A stretch of DNA of 64,000 nt from CALEMW01 sp964343835 (GTDB lineage: Bacteria; Krumholzibacteriota; Krumholzibacteriia; LZORAL124-64-63): contig CAYFKR010000007.1 of assembly GCA_964343835.1 (NCBI GenBank), positions 1 to 64,000 on the forward strand. The letters run 5' to 3'. The position numbers and the translations under genes were made by a program. The notes beneath the pieces are model-generated. The model was given only the letters and a program-made list of their open reading frames with translations. It was not told where the DNA came from and searched no databases. Positions 41,619 through 52,100 of the stretch are shown in pieces (positions within the stretch are counted from its first letter, which is position 1; every line of letters begins with the position of its first letter).

Positions 41619-44402
41619 ATGCCTGCCCGTGCCCTGCTGCTTCTGGTCCTGTTGCTGACGGCCCTGCCCGTCGCGGCCCAGGAGATCGACGACTGCCTGA
41701 TGTGTCACGACGACACGGAACTGACCAAGATCCGTGACGGCCGCGTCGTTTCCCTGCACATCGACCTCGACAAGTACGAGGCCTCCGTCCACGGCGTGGA
41801 GGGCCTCACCTGCATCGACTGCCACCAGGACCTGGACGGCCTGGAGGACGAGCACGACGAGACCCTCGAACCCGTCGACTGCGCCATGTGCCACGACGAC
41901 GTGGAGGAGACCTTCGGTCACAGCCTCCACGGCCGCGAGATGGCCGCCGGCAACCCCCACGCGCCCCACTGCTGGGACTGCCACGGCGCCCACGACATCC
42001 TGCCGCCCAGCGAGCCCGAATCGCGGGTGAACCGCTTCAACATCCCGTTGATGTGCGGCTCCTGCCACAAGGAGGGCGCGCCGGTGGCGCGGTTCTTCGA
42101 CATTCCGCAGGACAGCATCCTGACCCACTACCAGCAGAGCATCCACGGCGAGGGCCTGTTCCGTCGGGGCCTGACCATCTCCGCCGTCTGCACCGACTGC
42201 CACACCGCCCACGAGGTGAGGGACCACACGGATCCCACCTCGACGATCCACCGCGACAACGTGGCGAAGACCTGCCAGCAGTGCCACGGCCGCATCGAGC
42301 AGGTGCACCAGCAGGTCATCGCCGGCGAGCTGTGGGAGAAGGAGCCCAACAAGGTGCCGGTGTGCATCGAGTGCCACCAGCCCCACGAGGTCCGCCGCGT
42401 CTACTACGACGAGGGCGTGTCCAACAACGAGTGCCTGGTCTGTCACGGTCGTGAGGACCTGGCCATGGAGCGCGACGGCGAGACCGTCTCGCTGTACGTG
42501 GACGCCCGCCAGTACCACGACTCCATGCACCACCAGACGGCCTGCGCCCAGTGCCACACCGGCGCCACGCCGAACCATCCGGAGCGGGCCTGCGCCACGG
42601 TGATCTCCAAGGTGGACTGTGCCATCTGCCACGCCGATCCGGTGGCCCAGTTCCAGGAGAGCACCCACGGCACACTGCTCGCCCGCGGCGACCAGGACGC
42701 CCCCGACTGCATCGACTGCCACGGCACCCATGGCGTGCGCGGCAAGACGGACCCGACGTCGCCGACCTACGTCAGCAACATCGCCGAGCTCTGCGGCAAG
42801 TGCCACGGCGCCGGCAACCCCGCCGACGTCCGCTACGAGGGCCGCGACAAGGGCATGGTGGAGAACTACGCCGAGTCGGTGCACGGCCGCGCCGTGCAGG
42901 AGAGCGGGCTGGTGGTCTCGGCCACCTGCTCCGACTGCCACACCGCGCACCACGTGCTGCCCCAGGACGACCTGGACTCGTCCATCCACAGGGCGAACAT
43001 CACCGACACCTGCAGCAAGTGCCACGAGGGCATCTTCGAGGAATTCAAGAGCAGCATCCACTTCACCGGGCACGGCTCCGACGAGATCGAGCTGCCCATG
43101 TGCGACGACTGCCACTCCTCCCACGAGATCACCAAGACCGACGCCCGCGGCTTCATGCGCGAGATCGTCTCCACCTGCGGCCACTGCCACGAGGAAGTCA
43201 CCGAGAGCTACTTCGAGACCTTCCACGGCAAGGTCGTGAAGCTGGGCTACACCGAGACGGCCAAGTGCCAGGACTGCCACGGCTCCCACAACATCCTGCC
43301 CACCACCAACCCGGCGTCCATGCTGTCGCGCGACAACATCGTGGAGACGTGCGCGCAGTGTCACGAGGGTTCGCACCGCCGGTTCGCGGGCTACCTGACC
43401 CACGCCACGCACCACGACAAGGAGAAGTACCCGTTCATCTACTGGACGTGGCTCTTCATGACGTCGCTGCTGGTGGGTACCTTCGCCTTCTTCGGCCTGC
43501 ACACCCTGGCGTGGCTGCCCCGGTCCATCCAGGCCCTGCGCCATTCGCGCCAGCTCAAGGCCAACGAGAAGCCGGGCGAGAAGCAGTTCCGCCGCTTCGA
43601 GCGCCTGCCGCGCTACCTGCACGTGCTGGTGATCATCAGCTTCATCTCGCTGGCGGTCACGGGCATGACCCTGAAGTTCTCGTACTTCGGCTGGGCCCAG
43701 GCCATCAGCCACGCCCTGGGCGGCTTCCAGGGCACCGGCGTGATCCACCGCTTCGCGGCCCTGATCACGTTCTTCTACTTCATCCGCCACATCATCGACC
43801 TGAACACCAAGAAGCGTGCGTCGGGCAAGGGCTGGAAGGGCTTCCTCACCGACCCCGACGGCATGCTGCCCAACGCCCGCGACGGCCGCGAATTCCTGCA
43901 GACCGTGAAGTGGTTCCTCTACCTCGGCCCGCGCCCGCGCTACGGCCGCTGGACCTACTGGGAGAAGTTCGACTACTTCGCGGTCTTCTGGGGCGTGGCC
44001 ATGATCGGCTTCAGCGGACTGGTGCTGTGGTTCCCCGAGTTCTTCACGCGGTTCCTGCCGGGCTCGTTCATCAACGTGGCGACCATCATCCACTCGGACG
44101 AGGCGCTGCTGGCGACGGGCTTCATCTTCACCATCCACTTCTTCAACACCCACTTCCGTCCGGACCGCTTCCCCATGGATCCGGTCATCTTCACCGGCCG
44201 CATGTCGCTGGAGGAGTTCAAGGAGGACCGGCCCCGCGAGTACGAGGAGCTGGTGGCCAAGGGCGATCTGGAGAAGCACATGGTCGACCCGCTGGATCCG
44301 CACATGGTCAGGGCCTTCAAGATCTTCGGGTTCACGGCCCTGTTCATCGGTCTCGGATTGATCATCCTGATCATCTGGACGCAGCTCTTCGGTTACCATT
44401 AG
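41619..44402 (+). CDS. 19-haem cytochrome c fused to a di-haem cytochrome b membrane domain
   Basis: 927 aa. A signal peptide (VLLLTALPVAAQE) is followed by 19 CxxCH haem-c motifs between about residues 26 and 580 (first CLMCH, last CAQCH), in repeated CxxCH-x-HG blocks. Six TM helices follow (about 603-628, 666-686, 710-728, 785-806, 824-846, 900-925) with histidines placed as b-haem ligands (YLHVLV, VIHRFAA, FIRHIID, IIHSDEA, FTIHFF). The c/b fusion resembles CbcL-like quinol oxidases of Geobacter, so quinol oxidation with electron transfer outwards is likely. Start ATG 41619 follows AAAAGGTGA. It is 16 bp ahead of the transglutaminase-like gene. Confidence 0.9.
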   Translation: MPARALLLLVLLLTALPVAAQEIDDCLMCHDDTELTKIRDGRVVSLHIDLDKYEASVHGVEGLTCIDCHQDLDGLEDEHDETLEPVDCAMCHDDVEETFGHSLHGREMAAGNPHAPHCWDCHGAHDILPPSEPESRVNRFNIPLMCGSCHKEGAPVARFFDIPQDSILTHYQQSIHGEGLFRRGLTISAVCTDCHTAHEVRDHTDPTSTIHRDNVAKTCQQCHGRIEQVHQQVIAGELWEKEPNKVPVCIECHQPHEVRRVYYDEGVSNNECLVCHGREDLAMERDGETVSLYVDARQYHDSMHHQTACAQCHTGATPNHPERACATVISKVDCAICHADPVAQFQESTHGTLLARGDQDAPDCIDCHGTHGVRGKTDPTSPTYVSNIAELCGKCHGAGNPADVRYEGRDKGMVENYAESVHGRAVQESGLVVSATCSDCHTAHHVLPQDDLDSSIHRANITDTCSKCHEGIFEEFKSSIHFTGHGSDEIELPMCDDCHSSHEITKTDARGFMREIVSTCGHCHEEVTESYFETFHGKVVKLGYTETAKCQDCHGSHNILPTTNPASMLSRDNIVETCAQCHEGSHRRFAGYLTHATHHDKEKYPFIYWTWLFMTSLLVGTFAFFGLHTLAWLPRSIQALRHSRQLKANEKPGEKQFRRFERLPRYLHVLVIISFISLAVTGMTLKFSYFGWAQAISHALGGFQGTGVIHRFAALITFFYFIRHIIDLNTKKRASGKGWKGFLTDPDGMLPNARDGREFLQTVKWFLYLGPRPRYGRWTYWEKFDYFAVFWGVAMIGFSGLVLWFPEFFTRFLPGSFINVATIIHSDEALLATGFIFTIHFFNTHFRPDRFPMDPVIFTGRMSLEEFKEDRPREYEELVAKGDLEKHMVDPLDPHMVRAFKIFGFTALFIGLGLIILIIWTQLFGYH

Positions 44403-44424
44403 GATCCGGGAGAGGAGGATGCCC

Positions 44425-45861
44425 ATGACGACGAAACGAGCCATCGCCACGATCCTGGTCCTGCTGACCACCTGCTCCGCAGCCCTGGCGGGGATCCCGG
44501 ATCGGCCCCAGACCTTCGAGGGCAGCTTCTGGTACGTGGTCGACCACGTGACCGAGGCGGCCGAGGGATCCGAGATCGTGCTGACGGTCGTGGTGCCGTC
44601 GGAGCGTGACCACCAGGACGTGAAGATCGGGAACATCTTCCCGGCCCCCGAGTCCATCACGACCGATCCCGACCACGGGAACCGCCTGGTGACGTGGCGG
44701 GTCGTGCCGGAACCCGGGATGGAGCAGATCTACTTCCGGGTGGACTTCTCCGGGACGGCCGTGGAGCCCTCGGCCGTGACCACGCCGGACCGGCGCAGCG
44801 ACCTGTGGAGCCTCTACACCCGCAACGAGCCCTGGATCGAGACGGGCGGGGCCGTGGGAGCCAAGGCGCGCGAGATCGTCGGCGCCGAAAGGAACCCGTA
44901 CCTCCAGGCCCGCCTGCTCTTCGACTGGCTGTCGACGGGCATCGAGTTCATGCCCGGCGGCACGTCGACTCCCGGCGCCGAGGCCACCCTCGACGTGGGG
45001 CGCGGCGACTGCGGACAGATCAGTCGCCTCTTCGTCGCCATGTGCCGCTCGCTGGAGATCCCGGCGCGGACGGTGTCCAACGTGTGGCTCGACGGCGGGC
45101 GTCACCGCTTCGCCGAATTCCACGTGGAGCCCTACGGCTGGATCCCCGTGGACATCTCCGTGGCCCAGGCCCTCGACCCGGAGACCACCGCGTTCTCCGC
45201 CACCGACCTCAAGGCCTTCCGCCTGGCCCGTGGCCTGGGCGACGCCCGGCCCTCCGACATGTTCGGCTCCCTCTACCGCAACCACCTGGTGGTGACCGTC
45301 GGCAACAACATCGTGCTGCCGGCTCCCGAGGGCGCCACTCCGCTGGTCTGCAGGGTCATGGAGCCGGGCGGCGCCAACGCCGTACCCCAGTCCATCGCCA
45401 TCAGCGGCCTGAACGACGACATCGTCCACGGCGGCTTCTATGTCTTCGACCGCCACCTGAGCACGGAGGAGGCCCACCAGATGGCCCACCGTCTCATGGC
45501 CGAGCAGTTCTTCCAGGTCGGCCTGGTGGACGCGGTGGAGGCGGGTTGCCTGATGGCCACCGAGGAGCACACCGACGGCGTGCGGACCTGGATCAACATG
45601 GGCCGCGTCCATCTGCACAAGAAGGACCTGGCTCGGGCCGAGGCCTGCTTCCTGCGGGCCATCAACGAGGCCTCCATCGACCGCGGCGAGAAGCTCGACG
45701 CCATGGTCTGGGCCCACAACTACCTGGGCAACTGCTACGACCTGATGGAGCGCCGCGAGATGGCCCTGGACGAGTACCGTCGCGTGGTGAACCTGGCCAT
45801 CGACTACAAGGGCGCCGTGAGCTACGCCCTGAAATACCTCGATCAGCCCTATAGGAACTAG
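44425..45861 (+). CDS. Exported transglutaminase-like protein with TPR repeats
   Basis: About 478 aa: signal peptide (TTCSAALAGIPD), a beta-rich region to about 140, a transglutaminase/cysteine-protease-like fold (about 150-250) with Cys196 in RGDCGQISR, His233 in FHVEPYGWIP and Asp243 in PVDIS forming the expected triad, and C-terminal TPR-like helices (about 360-470: TWINMGRVHLHKKDLARAEA landmark, YLGNCYDLMERREMALDEYRR). It may cross-link or cut envelope proteins. GGAGG is 6 nt before ATG 44425, preferred to ATG 44419. It follows the cytochrome gene and ends before a terminator, so these two form an operon. Confidence 0.8.
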   Translation: MTTKRAIATILVLLTTCSAALAGIPDRPQTFEGSFWYVVDHVTEAAEGSEIVLTVVVPSERDHQDVKIGNIFPAPESITTDPDHGNRLVTWRVVPEPGMEQIYFRVDFSGTAVEPSAVTTPDRRSDLWSLYTRNEPWIETGGAVGAKAREIVGAERNPYLQARLLFDWLSTGIEFMPGGTSTPGAEATLDVGRGDCGQISRLFVAMCRSLEIPARTVSNVWLDGGRHRFAEFHVEPYGWIPVDISVAQALDPETTAFSATDLKAFRLARGLGDARPSDMFGSLYRNHLVVTVGNNIVLPAPEGATPLVCRVMEPGGANAVPQSIAISGLNDDIVHGGFYVFDRHLSTEEAHQMAHRLMAEQFFQVGLVDAVEAGCLMATEEHTDGVRTWINMGRVHLHKKDLARAEACFLRAINEASIDRGEKLDAMVWAHNYLGNCYDLMERREMALDEYRRVVNLAIDYKGAVSYALKYLDQPYRN

Positions 45862-45890
45862 CCGAGGCGAATCGGGAATATTTCGCGGAA

Positions 45891-45925
45891 GGGAGCGGCC
45901 TTGCTGGCCGCTCCCTGCCTTTTAT
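45891..45925 (+). terminator. Rho-independent terminator
   Basis: GGGAGCGGCC (45891-45900) pairs perfectly with 45906-45915 around TTGCT, followed by TGCCTTTTA. It closes the cytochrome-transglutaminase operon. Confidence 0.85.
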
Positions 45926-45976
45926 GGTACCTTCGCCCCGGTTTGGAGATCCTTGCCACCGTCCCGGGGGTATGGA

Positions 45977-46005
45977 TTGAAAAAAATTCTCATGTTCTGT
46001 ATAAT
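45977..46005 (+). promoter_or_regulatory. Strong sigma-70 promoter of the 2014-aa protein gene
   Basis: TTGAAA (45977-45982) and TATAAT (46000-46005) with an exact 17-bp spacer, in a short AT-rich stretch about 100 bp before the ATG. Confidence 0.8.
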
Positions 46006-46106
46006 TAGAAGCACAAGGACGTGACTTCCGCGGGTCGCGGCGTGTCTCGCATGCCGTCGACTCCAACAAGAAACCCGGTGCGACCGGGCCCAGGGAAGGT
46101 TCCCTC

Positions 46107-49100
46107 ATGCAGAACGGAATCCGCGCGCTGCGCCGCCGTCTCCCGATCTTCGCCGCCGTCTTGACCGCCGCGACCCTCGTCGCGGCCGTGCCGGCTCATG
46201 CCCAGTGGTCCGATGCGACCCTCGGTCCCATCGGCTCCACCGACCCGAGCCGCGGCCTGTCCTGGGCCGACTACGACGGCGACGGCGACCTCGATCTCTA
46301 CGTGGCCGACAACGGCGCCAACGCGCTGCTCCGGAACGACGGGGAGGATCCCCTCAATCCCGGCGACTGGCTCTTCGTGGACGTGGCCGCCTCCCTCGGC
46401 GTGGACGACTCCAGCCGCGGCAGCGTGGGCGCCTGGGGCGACTTCGACGGCGACGGCGACCTGGACCTGTACGTGGCCAACGACTCCGGCGCGAACATCC
46501 TGTACCGCAACGACGGCGCCACGTTCACCGACGTCACCTCCGGTCCCGAGGGCAGCGGCCTGAGCACCCAGTCGGTGGCGTGGGTCGACTTCGACCGCGA
46601 CGGCGACCTGGACCTCTACCTGGCCAACCGCACCGTCAACATCCTGCTGCGCAACGACGGCCAGGAGCCCGGCGACCCCGACGCCTGGAGCTTCACGGAC
46701 GTGGGGGCCGCCACCGGCACCGACTCCAACCGCAACAGCCAGGGCTGCGCCTGGGCCGACTACGACGGCGACGGCGACATGGACCTCTACCTGGTCAACT
46801 TCGGCACCGCCAACATGCTGCTGCGCAACGACCCGGTGGACGCCCTGGATCCCTGGGACCCCGAGCGCATCTTCACCGACGTGGGCGTGGCCATGGGCGT
46901 GGGCGACACGGGCGACGGCCGCGGCGCCGCCTGGGGCGACTTCGACGGCGACCTGGACCTGGACATCTACCTGAGCAACTTCGGCTCCGCCAACCGCCTG
47001 TTCCGCAACGACGGCGGCTCCTTCCTGGAGATCGCCTCCGCCGCCGGCCTGGCCGACACCGGCAACGGCCGCGGCCTGAACTGGGCCGACATCGACAACG
47101 ACGGCGACCTGGACCTCTACCTCGTGAACTACGACGACGGCTCCAACACCGCCGACAACGTGCTCTGGCGCAACGACGGCCCCGACGGCGGCGACCCCGA
47201 CTCGTGGATGTTCACCGACGTCACCGACACCCTGCTGGCCGACGACGGCGGCCAGGGTGCCAGCGCCGCGTGGGGCGACTACGACCGCGACGGCGACCTG
47301 GACGTGGCCCTCGCCAACTGGGACGCCGCGCATTCGAACCGCCTCTTCCGCAACGACCACCCCGACACCAACCACTTCCTGCACGTCGCTCTGGTGGGCC
47401 GCTCGTCCAACTCCTTCGCCGTGGGCGCCCGCGTGCGCGTGGTGGCCGGCGCGCTGGAGATCGCCCGCGACCTGCTGTCCGGCGAGGGCTACCTCTCCCA
47501 GCATTCGCACATGCTCGAGTTCGGCCTGGGCGCCGAGACCTTCGTGGACACCCTGGAGATCTCGTGGCCCTCGGGCTACGTGCAGTCCGTCGCCGGCCTG
47601 GCTGTGGACCAGTGGATGCAGTTCATCGAGCCCGGCCCCGACACCCCCACCATGGCCGGCGAGCCGGCCTACACGGTGGGTACCTGGAATGCCATCGCCT
47701 GGTCCGACGAGTCGGGCAGCGGCGCCCTCGAGTACCAGTGGCAGGCGTCCCTGGACGGCGACTTCTCCACCATCCTGCACGATTCGGGCTGGATCGTGGC
47801 CCTGCAGGACACCCTCTTCGGCCTGAACGACGGCGACACGGTGTCGTACCGCGTCCGGGCCCGCGACTTCCAGCAGTTCACCTCGCGCTGGTCGTCGCCG
47901 GCGACCTCCACCCAGGATGCGGCGCCCCCGGCGTCGACCACCCTGGACGTGGATTCGCCCCGCGGCGCCGTGCCCTTCCTGCAGCCCTACGAGGCCGTGG
48001 ACTCGGGCAGCGGCGTGGCCCAGGTGGACCTGTACTACGGCTTCGAGGATTCCCTGACCTACACCTTCTTCGACTCGAAGATCGACGGCTCCCCGTTCCT
48101 GTTCACCGTTCCCGACGGCCCGGGCCGCTACTTCTTCCGCACCATCGCCACCGACAAGCTCGGTCACGTGGAAGCCGCGCCGGACTCCTTCGATACCTTC
48201 GTGGACGTGCTGCCCCTGGAATGGGTGGACATCGCGCCCGCCGACGGCACCGGCATCGCCAACGACGGCAACGGCCGCGGCGCCGCCTGGGGCGACTACG
48301 ACGGCGACGGCGACCCCGACCTCTTCCTCACCAACCGCCCCGTCTGGCAGACCGGCGCCGACGCCGAGAACCACCTGTTCAGCAACGACGGCACCGACGG
48401 CCTCGGCGGCTGGCTCTTCCCCGACGTCTCCGATCCCGACATGCTCGACGGCCAGTACAGCCAGGGCGCGGCCTGGGGCGACTACGACGGTGACGGCGAC
48501 CTGGACCTCTACCAGGCCAACATGAGCGTGGGCGCCGCCGCCCCCAACCGCCTGTACCGCAACGACGGCGGCGGCGAGTTCACGGACGTGGCCCCCCTGT
48601 TCGGCGTGGACGAGGACGGCAGCGGCCGCACCGTCTCCTGGGTCGACTACGACGGCGACGGCGACCTGGACCTCTACCTCTGCAACGACGGCCCCAACCA
48701 CCTCTGGCGCAACGACGGCGAGGACCCCTTCGCCCCCGGCGTGTGGATCTTCACCGACGTGGCCCCCACCGACGGCAGCGGCGTGGGCAACGACCTCTAC
48801 ACCATGAGCTGCGCCTGGGCCGACTTCGACGGCGACGGCGACCAGGACGTCTACCTCTCCAACCACGACGGCGGCGCCAACGCCCTGCTGCGCAACGACG
48901 GCGGCGACGTGTTCACGGACGTGGCCTGGAGCTGGGGCGTGGCCCACACGGGCTTCGGCGTGGGCTGTGCGTGGGGCGATTACGACGGCGACGGCCTGCT
49001 CGACCTCTACGTCTCGAACCTGGGCGCCAACACCCTCTACCATCGCGTGCCAGGCTCGGACTCCTTCGAGGCGGCCACCCACGAGTCCGGCGACGGCCTG

Positions 49101-52100
49101 AACGACGCCCTCTACGGCGCCGGCGTGGCCTGGGCCGACTACGACAACGACGGCGACCTGGACCTCTACCTGGGCAACCACTGGCCCGAGAGCCCGGACC
49201 CGTCGTCCCCCAACCGCCTCTTCCGCAACGACGGACCCCACCCGGTGAACATGGGCCACACCCTGTTCACGGACGTGGCGCCGGTGGGCGGCTACAACAT
49301 CGCCGACGACGGCAGCACCAACGGCGTGGCCTGGGCCGACTTCGACGGCGACGGCGACCTGGACCTCTACCTGGCCAGCATGACCGGCCTGCCCAACCGC
49401 CTGTTCCGCAACGACACCCCCGACGCTGCGGCCAACCACTGGCTGCAGATCGACCTCGCCACGCGCACGGCCAACACCACCGGCATCGGCGCCGAGGTGC
49501 GCGCGGTGGTCGGCGGCTACAGCATGATGCGCCGCGTGGACGGCGGCTCCGGCTTCCTGTCCCAGAACTCCCAGACCCTGCACTTCGGCCTGGGCGCCGC
49601 GACCGCGGTGGACACCCTCGAGATCCGCTGGCCCACCGGCTACGTGCAGACCATGCTCGCGGTGGCCGGCGACCAGCGCCTGACCGTCGACGAGCCCGGC
49701 CCCGACACGCCGTCGTTCATCACGGTCTCCGGATTCGCGCTCGGGGACAGCAGCGTCGTCGAATGGACCAACGAGTCCGCCAGCGGCGCGGTGGCCTACC
49801 GCTGCGAGCTCTCGGACGACCCGTCCTTCACCAACACCCTGGACACCACGGGCTGGATCACCACCCAGACCCACGTCTTCACCGGCCTGGCCAACGGCTT
49901 CGAGGGCTGGTACCGGGTCCGCGCCCGCGACCTGGAGGGCCTGGTCTCCACGTGGTCGGAGCCCCTGACCATCGTCCAGGACGCCGAGCTCCCGTCGTCG
50001 TCTGTGCTGCCCGTGGTCATCGACTTCCAGGGCGTGCCCTTCGACGTCTCGTTCACGGCGGCCGACACGGTCAGCGGCGTGGCCTCGGTGGACCTCTACT
50101 ATGCCCACCAGGGCGGCCTGCCCGTGCTCTTCGCCACCGCAGGCGGCGACAGCACCGTGATCTTCGACTTCCCCGACGGTTACGGCGAGTACGCCTTCCA
50201 CACCATCGCCGCCGACTCGGCCGGCAACGTGGAGGCGGCCCCCGGCGTCGCCGACCAGACGGTGACCGTGACGCCGCCCCAGTGGGTCAACATCGCCCCG
50301 ACCGACGGCAGCGGCGCCGGCAACGACGGCAACACCCGCGGCGTGGCCTTCACCGACTTCGACGGCGACGGCGACCACGACATCTTCATCAGCAACCGCG
50401 TCGTGTGGGATTCCCCCGGCGAGTCCATCAACCGCCTGCTGGCCAACGACGGCCCGGCCGGCGCCAACCCGGACTCCATCGTCTTCACCGACGTCACCAC
50501 GCCGCCCCTGGACGACGACGGCTACGGCCAGGGCGTGGCCTGGGGCGACTTCGACGGCGACGGCGACCTGGACCTCTACACGTCCAACATGCAGGTCAAC
50601 CAGTCCTACCCCGCGCCGAACCGCCTGTACCGCAATGACGGCGGCGGCGTGTTCACGGACATCGCCCCCGCCGCGGGCGTGGACGACGGCGGCAGCGGCC
50701 GCTCCGTCTCCTGGGTCGACTTCGACAAGGACGGCGACCTGGACCTCTATCTCTGCAACAACGGCCAGAACCGCCTCTGGCGGAACGACGGCCAGGACGT
50801 GGGCAACCCCGACTCGTGGCTCTTCGTGGACATCGCGCCCGCCGACGGCAGCGGCGTGGGCGACGACCAGTACACCATGGGCTGTGCCTGGGGCGATTTC
50901 GATAACGACACCGACCTGGACCTCTACCTGGCCGACTACGACGGCGGCACCAACCGCCTGCTCCGCAACGACGGCCCCTCCGGCGACGCCACCTACTGGG
51001 TCTTCACGGACGTGGCCGCGGCCATGGGCGTGGACGACGCCGGCAATGGCCTCGGCTGTTCCTGGGGCGACTTCGACGGCGACGGCTGGCTGGACCTCTA
51101 CCTGAGCAACGACGGCCCCAACCGCCTCTTCCGCAACGTGGTTGGCGGCGGCTCCCAGGCCGGCACCGAGCCCGACGCCAAGCGCGACGGCGGCAGCCAG
51201 AACTTCATCGACGTGGCCGGCTTCTACGACAACGGCCTGGCCGACGGCCAGTACGGCTCCGGCATCGCCTGGGGCGACTACGACAATGACGGCGACCTGG
51301 ACTTCTACCTGGGCGCCCACTGGCCCGACAGCGGCTCCGAGTTCGCCGTGAACTCCCTGTTCCGCAACGACGGCCCCGACACCCTGAACCCCGACGGCTG
51401 GACCTTCGTGAACATCGCCCCGTCCAACGGCTTCAACCTGGGCGACGGCGACAACACCAACGGCGTGGCCTGGGCCGACGTGGACGACGACGGCGACCTG
51501 GACCTCTACCTGGCCAGCATGAGCGGCGGGCAGAACAAGCTGTTCCGCAACGACGCCGCCGACAGCCTCGGCCACAACTGGCTGCACCTGGACCTGGTCT
51601 CCATGCACTCCAACACGGCGGCCATCGGCGCCCGCGTCACCCTGTTCTCGGCCGGCCGCACAATGCTGCGCGAGGTCGACGGCGGCAGCGGCTTCCTGTC
51701 CCAGGGCTCCCTCACCGTGGAGTTCGGCCTGGGCGCCGAGACGGTGGCCGACTCCATCATCGTGCGCTGGCCCGACGGCCCGGTCCAGATCCTGACCGAC
51801 GTGGCCGCCAACCAGCGCATGACGGTGACCCAGACCGCCACCGGCATCGACGACCCCGTCGACGGTCCGCCGCTGGCCTTCCGTCTCGACGGCAACTTCC
51901 CGAACCCCTTCAACCCGTCCACGACGATCTCCTTCGAGCTGCCCCGCCGCGAGCGCGCCGTGCTGCGCATCTACTCGGTGGACGGCCGCCTCGTGAGGAC
52001 CCTCGTCAACGGCGTGCTGCCCGAGGGGCGCCACGAGATCGCCTGGCACGGCCGCGACCAGCGCGGGGCGCGGACGGCTTCGGGGGTGTACTTCTACAGG

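Noticed and set aside
41502..44660. A 1052-codon minus-strand frame opposite the multihaem cytochrome
   Set aside because: The plus strand has 19 CxxCH motifs and TM helices; the antisense product is compositionally biased.
46230..51840. CRISPR-like array suggested by many regularly recurring short repeats
   Set aside because: Repeats are in frame, encode DGDGDLDLY calcium loops and have variable spacing; no cas gene nearby.
46005..52049. A 2014-codon open frame on the minus strand opposite the FG-GAP gene
   Set aside because: It mirrors the repeated GAC-GGC codons of the real gene, has no ribosome site or domain, and its product is a low-complexity Val/Gly/His/Ala sequence.
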